64,000 bases of DNA, from positions 806,001 to 870,000 of the forward strand of contig VUYT01000002.1 in NCBI GenBank assembly GCA_008802785.1, in the 5' to 3' direction. The position numbers and the translations under genes are program-made. The stretch's first letter is position 1. Each line of letters starts with the position of its first letter. Below the pieces are notes generated by a model. The model saw nothing but the letters and a program-made list of their open reading frames with translations. It ran no database searches and was not told where the DNA came from. Positions 34,601 through 44,700 of this stretch are shown piece after piece. The stretch comes from Symmetrospora coprosmae (Eukaryota > Basidiomycota > Cystobasidiomycetes > Symmetrosporaceae).

Positions 34601-36189
34601 TCGCAAGCGAGTGCCTCTTTGCAGCCTATGGATGCGGCGACAATGAGACTAGCAAATGGCGTCTCGGTTGCCGCGGCTCCTTCTCCTTTGACGCCCTCTT
34701 CACCGGCTCCGGCGCCAAGCAATACATCCTCGCCGCTCATAGCGCCGCCGTCCCCCTCGAGGGCATCATCACCTCTCCCGCTCACTGCGATCGGGCCAAT
34801 AGATCCGCGCGCATATTCTGCCGTCACTGGCATGCGGACTGTCGACAGTTTCGTCGTTCAGGGCGAGGCCGGCAAAGGTGCATACGGCCTTGTGCGTCGA
34901 GTCAGGGAGAAAGGGCCAGATGGGAAGGCTGTCGGTGTGAGTCGCGAGTGCTCGTGCTTTCTGACTTAAGTGTGCGATCGTGACTGACCAGTGTATCTAC
35001 GCAGCCGGACATGATGCTCAAGTACATCGTCAAGCAGCGCATCCTCGCGGACGCGTACAAGCGGCACAAGGTGCTCGGGGCGATTCCGATGGAGATCCAC
35101 GTACTCGACTTTGTCCGTCGCGTGCAGCGTCTAGGTGCAAACCCTGCATCGCCTCGCGATCCGCTCTCGGCCGTCGCGGCCTTCAAAGCCTCGTTGGGGC
35201 TGTCGCCATCGCCCGGCTCGAGCCCTCTACCACATGCACCCCCGACGACAGCCGCGTCTGCCAATGCGCAGCAGCAGTACGCATACGGGCATCCCTCCCT
35301 CTGCCAGATGCTCGACTTCTTTGAGGATGCAGAGAACTACTACCTTGTTATGGCCTGCTTCGGCGAAGGGCAGGATCTGTTTGATTACGTCGACGCCGCG
35401 CCAAATGGCCTCGAGCTCGGCGAGTCGCGCACCATACTCCGCCAGATTGTCGATGCCGTCGCTTTCCTACATAGCCACGGCATCGTGCATCGCGATATCA
35501 AGGACGAAAACATCATCCTCGACGGTCAGGGTGGCGTCCAGCTCATCGACTTTGGGTCGGCCGCGTATGTTCGCGAAGGAAAACCGTACTTTGATACTTT
35601 CTCTGGGACACTTGAGTGAGTGTGATGTTCTGCGCAGAATGAAGGGCCTGCCCTGTGCTGAATTTGCCTCTCGTCCGCGTAGCTTCGCATCGCCCGAGGT
35701 ATTGCGTGGTGAGCGGTACGGCGGCAAGGAGACAGACATCTGGGCGCTAGGCGTCCTTGGCTATGTCGTACTTTGCGGGGAGGTCAGTCGCACTACCTTG
35801 GCCGAGGGCACAGTTGCATGCTGGCTAACCCTTCTGGTCCTGCTGCTTCCTTCCATCCGCAGTGTCCCTTCTGGTCGTCGGAAGAGTCACTCTCCGGACT
35901 TGAGCCAGGCACACGAGCCGAGGAAGCGCTGCAGACCCGTGCAATGGAGGCAGAGGCCGACCTGCCTCCCGAAGCATCGCCAGACCAGTTTGCCTCGCAT
36001 GCACGTGACGCCGTCGACCTTATACACCAGTGTCTCGCTGTTCACTCGCGAGATCGCCCCTCGGCCGTACAGTTGCAAGGCCATCGCTTCCTGCGCGATG
36101 ACGGTAGGGGATGGACAGGGCATCGCGGCTGGGAGCTGCGCCTTTCCGACTCGGCATCGGGATCTGGCTCGGAGTCGGATTCCGCTTAG
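31679..36189 (+). CDS. Large Ser/Thr protein kinase, PAS-kinase-like catalytic domain
   Basis: The N-terminal 1,000 or so residues are Ser/Pro/Gly-rich and look disordered, with SRR- and RRSGTLSRQNT-type phosphorylation motifs; I find no PAS domain. The catalytic domain starts near 34.83 kb: glycine loop GEAGKGAYGLVRRV, Lys in MLKYIVK, a 50-residue insert (GANPASPRDPL to ANAQQQYAYG), hinge YYLVMACFGEGQDLFDYV, catalytic loop HGIVHRDIKDENIIL, Mg loop LIDFGSAAYVREG, then FSGTLE joined by an intron to FASPEVLRGERYGGKETDIW and GVLGYVVLCGECPFW. Introns lie near 33868-33943, 34934-35004, 35615-35685 and 35781-35862. The start Met (MPYVRPKPAG) is my choice; the frame is open a little further upstream, so an extra 5' exon is possible. 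PAS kinases coordinate sugar use and translation. Confidence 0.85.
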
Positions 36190-36404
36190 CGAATTTGACC
36201 AGCGCGACAACTTTCCATTACAAAAGGCTGCTAGAGATCATCCATCTACGTACATAATAGTCGTTCATCGCCTGCTTATGCTGTTTCTACACTAGCATCA
36301 CGCCTACGCAGCCTGTCCCACTACCCGCATGTCCATTCCGCAAATCTGCCAATATTGTCTATTAGCACAATACGTATGGTTGAAAAGTCGAGCGAGTCGC
36401 ACCG

Positions 36405-37532
36405 TCAGACCTCCCACTTGCGCGCGATCCTGGCTACTTCGGAGAGCCGGGCGAGCTCGTGTACGTCTTGGAAGAGGCTTGGTCCGCGCTTGACCAACTC
36501 GACCGCGTCGAGAAAGAAGCGCGGCTTGGAAATGAGGTTGGGGAGCCACGCTGGATTGGCCAAAAGGCGGAGGCTGCCTTCCTGGGCCGATCTTGTGTGC
36601 TGCATGTCGATGTCGACGTGATGCAGCGATTTCGGGAGGGTCTCTAGACTGGCCAGGCTCATGCAGTGTTTGTTGGTCACAATAATGCGAAGGCTCGTCA
36701 GGGCGCGAAGCATAGTCTGCCAGTCCAGGGTACTGGCGTGGCGTGTGCTGACGCTCAGAGGCGCTGGCGGGCCAATGAGCATGAGGGCAGTGACGAGGTC
36801 GCCGAGCGATTGCACGTAGCGGACTGCATAGGTCGACCAGATCCTCGCAAAGACTTCGATTGTCTTGACAGGCTTTCCAAGTGCTTGGGAGAGGTATCCT
36901 GGATCGATGTCGCACATCTCGTCCATATGCAGATGGCGCAGCTTAGGCAGGTAGGAGAGGAGAGGTCGCTCGGCTCTGGGAAGAGACGCGCCAGAATACC
37001 CAATGTGAAGGTACAGATCCTCGAGGTTGGGCGTGCGCCGAATCAGCGCAGTAGTGATCAGGTGATCGTGGCGGTCGCACACCCTCGCCTGCACCTTTGT
37101 GACGCACGTCCCGAGAGCGACCGGTGGTTGTGGCAGGATGGCTGCATCGAGTGCCCGGCGAGCAGCACCACCTATGTTGAGCGACTTGTACAGAAACGGT
37201 GTGGCACTGTTGCGGAACGTGCGGTTGACCAGACGGAGGCGCGCAGTGTGCGTCTTGTCGGGAAAGGGTAGCTCCGTGCCGCGAGGTGGAGGCGGCAGAG
37301 GCGACAGCGCACCCTGAATGGCATGCGCGATGACGATCTTGACGAGCTCGAGGATGCCCCACATAGAATGGGGCCGAAGGGTACAAGGAGGTCCGATGCG
37401 TTCCGGAGGCGTTGTCACCGGGCATGCTGGGAATACCAGAGAGCTGACACCGCAGCCATCAGGCGATTCCTCTGTGTCCTTGTAAGGCGACCATGCGGCG
37501 AAGGCTGTTCCATGGGACGGGAGCATTAGCAT
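36405..37532 (-). CDS. F-box-like/leucine-rich protein, paralogue 1
   Basis: Uninterrupted frame of 375 residues. After a Pro-rich start it has an F-box-like helix (GILELVKIVIAHAI) and the typical LRLVNRTFRNSATPFLYKSL that follows an F-box in basidiomycete families. A repeat-like part comes next: TPNLEDLYLHIGYSG, LLSYLPKLRHLHMDEM, YVQSLGDLVTALMLIGPP, MLRALTSLRIIV and LETLPKSLHHVDIDM. It ends with the block NPAWLPNLISKPRFFLDAVE. The same blocks recur in the two genes that follow. F-box proteins usually select targets for SCF ubiquitin ligases; here the F-box is weak, so that role is inferred. Start ATG at 37532 chosen; the reading frame extends slightly further upstream without an ATG. Confidence 0.72.
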   Translation of the reverse strand: MLMLPSHGTAFAAWSPYKDTEESPDGCGVSSLVFPACPVTTPPERIGPPCTLRPHSMWGILELVKIVIAHAIQGALSPLPPPPRGTELPFPDKTHTARLRLVNRTFRNSATPFLYKSLNIGGAARRALDAAILPQPPVALGTCVTKVQARVCDRHDHLITTALIRRTPNLEDLYLHIGYSGASLPRAERPLLSYLPKLRHLHMDEMCDIDPGYLSQALGKPVKTIEVFARIWSTYAVRYVQSLGDLVTALMLIGPPAPLSVSTRHASTLDWQTMLRALTSLRIIVTNKHCMSLASLETLPKSLHHVDIDMQHTRSAQEGSLRLLANPAWLPNLISKPRFFLDAVELVKRGPSLFQDVHELARLSEVARIARKWEV

Positions 37533-37681
37533 TCGAGCCTGTCGCCCAGACACGCGAGCTGGCGAGGCTCACCATTCTCTAGCTGCGAGATCTCCGACGA
37601 AGGCCGGAACTGCCACGCGCCGTCGATCTTCTCGAGCACAGGGGAGAGGCTGATCTTTGCCCGCTGATGTCCTGCGGCCAT
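37505..37681 (-). CDS. Possible small exon or short protein
   Basis: A frame from ATG 37681 reads MAAGHQRAKISLSPVLEKI then DGAWQFRPSSEISQLEN, with codons that look genuine. It reaches a GTGAGC donor-like site near 37573. Unspliced, it would end after about 50 residues. It could be the first exon of F-box-like paralogue 1 or a separate short gene. No homologue is known to me. Confidence 0.3.
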
Positions 37682-38353
37682 GGGGCTGGCCAGCGAGGTT
37701 GCGTTTGTTCAAACTTCGTTGGTCGAGGCAGTGCTAGTGGGAGTAAGGGGGAGGAACGGTACCACAGTCCACAGAGGCCCGATAGCTGGCAAGTATGGTC
37801 AGCCCTGTTGAGCATGTCTCCCCCGGCGGACCGTCAGGCGCGTCAGACGCGTCAGACTGCGCTGAAAGGAAGGTGGAAGGTTTTGCCCAAGCGACGGTCG
37901 ATGGCTCGCGGTTCCCGGAGGATGTCGAGACAAGCAGGGACCAAGATGGCAGCATCCCTCTTCCTGGGTGCTCGTCTTTGCCCTCCTCGAGCATCTTTGC
38001 GGGGTCAGTATTCAGTCATCTCTGCGGGGTGCCGTCTTGGACCCTCTGGGGGTGGCCGAGAGATCTGGCCGGTTCAGGCAAAAGGCGCAAAGATGGACGA
38101 CAATGCTACGATAGGCAAACGTGCCTCGTGTACTACTGTGCGAGCGGGCGTGCGATTGCCTGCTCTTTTCGGTGCAATGGAAGGAGCGAAGGCAACCTCT
38201 TGAGAGGGCAAGCTCGATGATGAATGGCCGCAACGAGCTCATGGCTATCTTGCACATAGAACAAGCTGCGAGCACCGTGACACGAACGTTATGATATCGA
38301 GAGTCAGGCGGATGAAAGAGCTACGTGTCGTGCAATGGCTCTTGAGTCAACCT
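37682..38353. other. Spacer between F-box-like paralogues 1 and 2
   Basis: Open frames exist on both strands but look like shadows. No clear gene is supported. Short direct repeats of GCGTCAGAC occur near 37838-37858. Confidence 0.4.
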
Positions 38354-39445
38354 TCATTTGCTCCATTGGCGCGAGTCGACATCGAGTGCCGATATGAGCG
38401 ACAAAAGGCCGGCCAGGGTCTCTTCGCTACCTCGCTCATGCTGAACCGTCTCTACAGCCTCTCGGTAGAACCTGGGCGCTACGATGAGGTTCGGAAGCCA
38501 GGCTTTACGAGCCAGCAACTCGAAAGCAGCGTCGCGGTGCCAAGGGAAGCGTCGCAAGGAGACGTCTAGCTCTAGCAGGGACGGGGGCAGCGCTGCCAGC
38601 ATGCCCGGACTTGCTTGATGCTCCTCCGCGCTGAAGTATTCCAAGGAGTGCAGAGAGCGCAGAGCATCTTGCCAGGCCATATTGGAAGCGGCGCCAGCAT
38701 GGCTGGGTAGCGGGCCGACTAGGCAGAGCCGGGCTACCCTGCCCCCGAGCGACCGGACGTAGCTTATGGCAGAAGGTGTGTGGATCTTCACGCGGAGCTC
38801 AATCGGCTGGAGTGGCTCTCCAAGAGCCTGCGCGTGGTAGGATGGTGGGATGAGCTTGTCCACTTCCATGGAGTGCTCGCTGATGGAGAGACGTTCGAGT
38901 CGAGGCAGCAACGACAGAAGAGGCTGACCTTCCGGTATCATGCGGATCTGGTACTTCCAGTCGAGCTCTAACTCCTTCAGGCTAGACATGAGCCGGAGTA
39001 GCTTCCAGGTTGTGTGCTCGTGTTTTGGCAGGACCAGGGCAACCGACGCCTTTGTGACGTGCGTGCCCAGCAGAGGTGGAGAGAGATTGAGCATCTCTTG
39101 GTTGAGCGTGTGCTGGCGACCTGTTCCTGCGATGCGCATGTCTTCGAAGAGATACGGGGTGGCGCACTCCTTGAACGTCTGGTTGACACGGCGCAGGCGA
39201 GCTGGGCGCTCCTTGCGGAAGAGGTCTCCGTGAGCAGCATGGACTGCGTAGTCGACAATGAAATCGACAAGCTCGCGAATGCTGCAGACTCGCTGGGCCG
39301 CCGAAGCAAGGGTCACGGCGACCGAGTCAACAGCGAGCTGTTTGGACGGCGTCATCGCTGCAGGGAGCCGTGCGGTAGCAGAGTCAGCACAGACGCGGTG
39401 AACGCGCACATTGTGCACCTGTGCCTCACCTTCTGAGCTCTGCAT
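38354..39445 (-). CDS. F-box-like/leucine-rich protein, paralogue 2
   Basis: Frame open throughout, about 363 residues from ATG 39445 (MQSSEGEAQVHN); a later Met (MTPSKQLAVDS, near 39355) is equally possible, and a GTGAGG donor with a CTGCAG acceptor between them could be a small intron. It matches paralogue 1 block for block: IRELVDFIVDYAVH, LRRVNQTFKECATPYLFEDM, LLGTHVTKASVAL, SSLKELELDWKYQI, LLSLLPRLERLSIS, YVRSLGGRVARLCLVGPLP, LRSLHSLEYFSAEE and KAWLPNLIVAPRFYREAVE. Sequence divergence outside the blocks is large, so the duplication is old. The function is unknown. Confidence 0.72.
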   Translation of the reverse strand: MQSSEGEAQVHNVRVHRVCADSATARLPAAMTPSKQLAVDSVAVTLASAAQRVCSIRELVDFIVDYAVHAAHGDLFRKERPARLRRVNQTFKECATPYLFEDMRIAGTGRQHTLNQEMLNLSPPLLGTHVTKASVALVLPKHEHTTWKLLRLMSSLKELELDWKYQIRMIPEGQPLLSLLPRLERLSISEHSMEVDKLIPPSYHAQALGEPLQPIELRVKIHTPSAISYVRSLGGRVARLCLVGPLPSHAGAASNMAWQDALRSLHSLEYFSAEEHQASPGMLAALPPSLLELDVSLRRFPWHRDAAFELLARKAWLPNLIVAPRFYREAVETVQHERGSEETLAGLLSLISALDVDSRQWSK

Positions 39446-39838
39446 GCTTGCTTCCAGCGGCTGATATGGATAGAAGGCTTGGACGGGGGATCTCTCCAGA
39501 CTCCTATCGACCGACGACGGGCTGAGCAATTTGGGGAATGAAGCGGAAGAGTGGGCTATATGGGATATCTGACAGCTCTCTCAGCCACGAGTCAGGTCTC
39601 GCTGCTCTGTTGCAGATGCCATGGCGAGAGCGTGAGGTGGTGTCAGTCAGAGCTGCCCGCCAGCTTGGACGTCTATCGGTTCCGCATGACAAGGGGCGAC
39701 GGAAGGGACCAGGCCGGACATCTGAAGTATGTCGACGATGCAGACGAGGACGGCTGTATGCGATCCCTCAGCAATGGCGATATCACATGGCGCGTGCTCG
39801 AGTCGGTGCGAGGAACAGAAAGCTGCAGAGCCGCGTCC
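39446..39838. other. Spacer between F-box-like paralogues 2 and 3
   Basis: About 390 bp upstream of paralogue 2. No supported gene. Confidence 0.45.
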
Positions 39839-41015
39839 TCACTTCGGACAACCTCGAACGCCACCGACGATGACCTCTATCCTTGGCAGGACCCGATAGT
39901 TACCTAAACAACACGACAGCGCTTCACTACCCAAAGTTCCTTCGCGCTCGACCTCGCCTGCGCTCGCCTGCTCTGCGCCTCGCGGGACGCTGGCCATAAG
40001 CGAATCCAGCCTTGCCAGATCCACTTCAGGCCAGAAGCGAGCGTATCGATGCGCTCTCTCGATGGCCACTGCAAAGTACTTTGGCGTCATCTTGAGCGCA
40101 GGGAGCCAGGATGGATCGGAAAAGAGGACAAGTGCAGTCTTTAGTTCCTCGTGGGAGAGACCGACTACGATTCCCTCCACCGAAGATGGGAGTGCCTTGA
40201 GCACATCTGCGCAGCCGACCCACACATCCAGTCCCACGCGGCGCAGAGATGTCAAGCTCCGCAAGGCAGCCTGCCAGTCGGTCCGGAGCGAAGGGCTTGC
40301 ATATACGTAGGTGGCGTTGTACCCGCATATCCACAGCTCGCTGACGAGCTCGCCCAGCGACGCAATGTACCCAATGGCGGCCGATGAGAAGAGATCGGCA
40401 CGCACCACAACCGGGCTGCAAGGCTTGCCGAGAACTTGAGACAGGTAGGTGGACTGCGCAGGAACGGCGGCTCCGCATGTCGTCCTTAGCCCGTTATCGC
40501 TCTCGGTGAGCAACACAAGCTCAAGCTTCGGCAGGAAGGGGAGCAGCTGCACGTCTTCCGAGGTGCAGCGCGCCCTGCGCGAGAAGGTGAGACCGAGCTG
40601 TTGCAGGTTGACCATGAGGCGGAGTAGTGCCCAAACGCTGGCTTGACCTTCGCCCTCGAATCCGTCCATGTCGACTGCAGCCGTGCGGACCTGCACGCCC
40701 AGCCAGCCAGGCGGGCTCTGTAGCAGATGGATGCTCAGCACATCCTTTCGCGATGATCCCCATAGAAGAGAGGTTCTCCAGCAGGAACGGGTCGGCGCAG
40801 TCGCGGAAAGTCCGATTGACGAGTCGTAGCACAGTCGCTTGTTTCCGCTTGCGCTTGCGTAGCTTGCGGCGGGCGCCGAGCATGCAGTATTGGGTCACGA
40901 TAGTCACAATCTCGGGTATTCCACATGCTACCTCTGCCGAAGTGGGCAGGTTGGGGCCCGCCGGCACGCCTCGGTCTTCGGGGCGAGGCGATGTGTAGGC
41001 AGGTGAAGTAAGCAT
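39839..41015 (-). pseudogene. F-box-like/leucine-rich paralogue 3, with reading-frame break
   Basis: Third member of the array. The first frame, from ATG 41015 (MLTSPAYTSPRPEDRG), gives IPEIVTIVTQYCML and LRLVNRTFRDCADPFLLENL. Homology to the sisters then passes to a second frame: LSIHLLQSPPGWLGVQV, MVNLQQLGLTFSRR, LLPFLPKLELVLL, YIASLGELVSELWICG, LRSLTSLRRVGLD and DPSWLPALKMTPKYFAVAIE, ending at 39839. The switch falls at a run of four G near 40760-40763 on the plus-strand complement. One base less there would realign it with the sisters. No intron fits. It is either a decayed gene or an assembly or sequencing error; the long intact remainder favours a recent break or an error. Confidence 0.65.
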
Positions 41016-41769
41016 GTAGGACGGACGCAGTGGAGCTACAACCTGTTGAAAGACCGTCAGCTGGACACAGGGTCTCCATATTGACCACTCAATCTCACCG
41101 TTGATTGTGCTGACATGCTACCAGAGGTGCCGCGGTCGACTGGCCGAGGAGAAGGGATGGGTGCGAGAGGAGAGCCAAAGATGCTCAACAGGATGCGTGC
41201 ATCGAGCGAAGACAAGTGCAGCGCAGATACGCGGCGAGGAAGCGCTGGATCGAATCGTCTGACACGATCGTGTTTGTCAGTCCGTCTCGTCAGTCCGTCT
41301 CTCACTCGCGTCAATCTCTGACAACCCACACAGCCCCGACCATCCCGAGGAAGGACAAATCGCGCAGCAGCTGCCAATAATCCGTGGAGCCGAACAAGCT
41401 GCGCATGATCCGTGCCTGCGCTCAAGTGGTGGCTTCGCCGCCGAAATGTCCCAAGACGGAAGTCAGTCGCGGTAGTCCTGCAGCGGGCCCGCTCAAGTGG
41501 CCTCATTACTGCGTACGCCGTAAGCAGTATTCTCATCCTATGTCCCAAGCTGCTATTGACACGACGGCGGTAACGTCCCGCACGGGTATCTCTTCAAGAA
41601 GGCTGAGCGTCCAAGAGTGGCTGATGCCGAGGCGAGAGAAAGCGAAAGAGAGGGAAGACCCTCAGGCTGGCTCCAGGCGCGTGGAGAGTCTTCCAGCATG
41701 TGTATACGTAGTGTGCGTTCATTCGATGTTCAGCCATTTGCCCGTCTTTCGGAGGAGGGAGCAAGTCCG
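41016..41769. other. Spacer 5' of F-box-like paralogue 3
   Basis: Contains the paralogue 3 upstream region and the HMG factor's 3' region. A minus-strand frame (41057-41548) was considered as a fourth paralogue but lacks the shared blocks. Confidence 0.4.
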
Positions 41770-44700
41770 CTAGCAGTGCAAGTACTGGCTGATGCCATCG
41801 CCGGACTTGATGGAGCCGATGCTCTGCATGCTCGTATTGCCGCCATGTCGCCCATCCTGCCCTTGCTCGTGCTCGTAGCTGCCGTCCTCGTACTGCTCTC
41901 CATCGTCCTCATCGATGTCGTGCTCGATGATGGTGAGGTTGGCAGCTTCTACAGACCCCTCTTGCTCATCCCGCTCCCGATCGAGCTGCTCTGCTTGCTG
42001 CCCATGCTCGGTCTCGGTGATGTACATGGTTGGCGTGTCGGGCAAGTGCCGCTGCTGACCATGCGGATACGCATTGCCCGCAGCAGTCGGCGGCCAGTTG
42101 ACCATGGACGTGGCGGACAGCATGCCATCCATCTGCATGTTTTGCACCTGCGCGTGCTCGTCGCTCGTCGAGCGGATAGGGACGAGGTGCTGCTGGTGCA
42201 GGTACGTGAACTGCGGCCGCGACGCGCTATCAGGCCCTTCGCCAAGCGTGGGATTGGTATCTGCCGAGTCCGGCGTAGGCAGCGGCGAGGCGTGGATCCA
42301 GCTTCCAAAACTCGGGATGTGCTCCTTCTTGCTGCGCTCATGCCCCTGCTGCTGCTGCGAGTGGCCATAGCCACTCTCTCCGGCATGCCCACCCGCTGCA
42401 TCGGCATAGACGTCTGCTGAGGGATATGCGCCGTGCGCGCCGGCGTCCCAATCGACAATCATCCCAGTCGCCGGGTCCATCATGACGTACTGCACAAGGT
42501 CCTCTGGGCGGACCTCGTACGCCAGGACCTGCTTTGTCGGCTGCAGCTGCATCTGGTGGTGCACAAGCTCCTCGTTGGTGCGAGACCTGCCAGATGCATG
42601 TGTGGGAGCGGGTGTTGCCGATGTCGATGTCGAGGGCGCAGGAGTAGCGTTGGTGCTGGTGCTGTTGCTGTTGGCGACGAGACCAGCGAGGAGGTCCGCG
42701 GCGTTCGAGACGGGGTAGTGTCGGCCAGCGACAATGATGCCGTCCCCGAGCGAGACGGTCGTAGTAGCTGCAGCGGCTGTGGCAGGCTGGGCGGCGACCG
42801 GATTCGCAGGCGATGAGTAGGCCCGCTGCATGGGGGCAGAGGCGACCTCGAGGTTCGAGGACGAGCCTGCCCCGCTGGAACCAGGCTGGTGTGACTGCGT
42901 GCGGAACAGGCTCGGCGCAACCGTAAGGCTGCCCTGCGCGCTGCTGGACGAGACAGGCGCTTGCGAGACCCAAGTGAGGTGATGCTGGTCCTGGAATGCG
43001 TGGTGCGCGGCGCGAGCGTTTTGCTCTTGCTCGCCCGTGAACGGCTGATAGTCGTGAAGCTGATGTGGCTGCTGTGGTCCAAAGCTCTGCAGCAGCTCTT
43101 CGACTGTCTGATACGTTGGCACAGCGGGCGGCGCGTCGGGCACTCGGACCTGCCGAGGCCGGAAGACCGACTGCGGCTGACTGTGGCACTGGTGGATGGT
43201 GTCGAACGAGCGCTGCGAGTTGCGCGACATCGGTGCAAGTGGAGGGATGACATCCGCGCTGTACAAGTGGCCGCTCGCAGAGCTGGCCGGTGTAGAGCGT
43301 GCCAGCGATGCGGCCGTCGCCTGCTGGTAGCGCGGGATCCCGCTCGTCCTTGCAGAGGCAGATAGCGTCCTGCGCTGAGCATACTGCGCGCCTTCGTACT
43401 GGGACAGCTGCGATGAAGACCGGCTTGGCGTGGCTGAGGGCGCGGTAAGGCGAGGTTGAGGGGCCGGGGCGGTCCGCGAGCTCTTGACTGGCGAGGCAGC
43501 GCGGAGCGGCTGTTGCTTCACTGGCGAGGAAGATCGAGTCCCGGAGGGTGCGAGTCTCCGCTTGGCTGGCGAGCTGCCGTTGGTAGGTGTGCTCTGCTTG
43601 ACCGTGCCGCCATGCGTCAACGAAGGCATCGGTGGCGGAGGCAATGTCGAGAAATCCGCTTGCGCCTGCTGCTTGTGACTGCTCGCCTTCCGCGGAGTGG
43701 CGTAAACATCGAGCGGCTGGACCGCATTGTTGCGGACTGGCTTCCTCGCAGAAGCCGCAACGAGCGTCGGGGACGCGAGGAAGTTGAGCACGGCCGGCGA
43801 CTGGGGCACCGCGATAGGCCGAGGCGAGAGGACGAATGGCGATGCGCAGGGCACAGGGATGTCGCTCTTGCTACCCAGACGGAGCTGGGCAGGCATTGGG
43901 CGAGACGACGGGGTCGACAAGATGGGATGGCCAGCGGTGGGATCGGCAGGATGTGCCGATGCGGGAAGGGACTTTGCGAGCGAGCTTCCCGTTGATGCTG
44001 GCACGGTGGTGTTGTCGATGCTGCCACGGGTCTTGGTGGGCGACGGACCCATCATCTCGCTCTCCTCCTCCTCGGTCGCCTGCGCCTTCCGGATTGGCTC
44101 AAATTTGTACCCGGGGTACTTGATGCGATGCGCAGCCGCCTCGTCCTCAGCTTTACGATCCCAGTACTCCTTCTCGTCCGGAGTGACATTCCTCCACAGC
44201 ACTGTGCAGCATAGCAGGAGCAGGTCAGTTCGTTGCGCGCCCTACGTTGACGACGTCATGCTCAGGTAGCTGGGCGAGCTCAAACGCACCCCCAATCATC
44301 TGCGAGATCTTGGCCTGCGGGATGCCCAGCGCCTTGTTTTTCGCCTTCATCTCTGCGACTTTGGCGCTCCGGAACAGGATCCACGAGTTGGGTGGACGCG
44401 GAATCCTGCCCTCGACCTTCTTGTCTGCGCGCGATCGAGTCAGAACACGCATCAGCTTTGGGCTCGGCTGGAAGCACGATCAAGAAGGCCGAGTAACACA
44501 CTGTGGTGGCCGCGCTCCTTGCGGCCCGTCTTGCGGGGCGTGCCATTCGGCGTTGAGCTCGACAGTCGCGCCTCGGGTAGGCATCGACAGCTTCTGAAGA
44601 GGAGAAAGGCGCAGGCGGGGTACTGAGGTCGAGCACGAGGCCTGCGCCGTTTGCCGGTGGTGGCATGGGGGGCAGGAACATGTTCTGGCCCTGTTGCGGT

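Noticed and set aside
37667-38203. Plus-strand gene between F-box-like paralogues 1 and 2
   Set aside because: Composition looks like a GC-rich shadow; no recognisable protein character.
41057-41548. Fourth F-box-like paralogue
   Set aside because: The frame lacks the VNRTF, YVxSLG and WLPxL blocks shared by the three real members.
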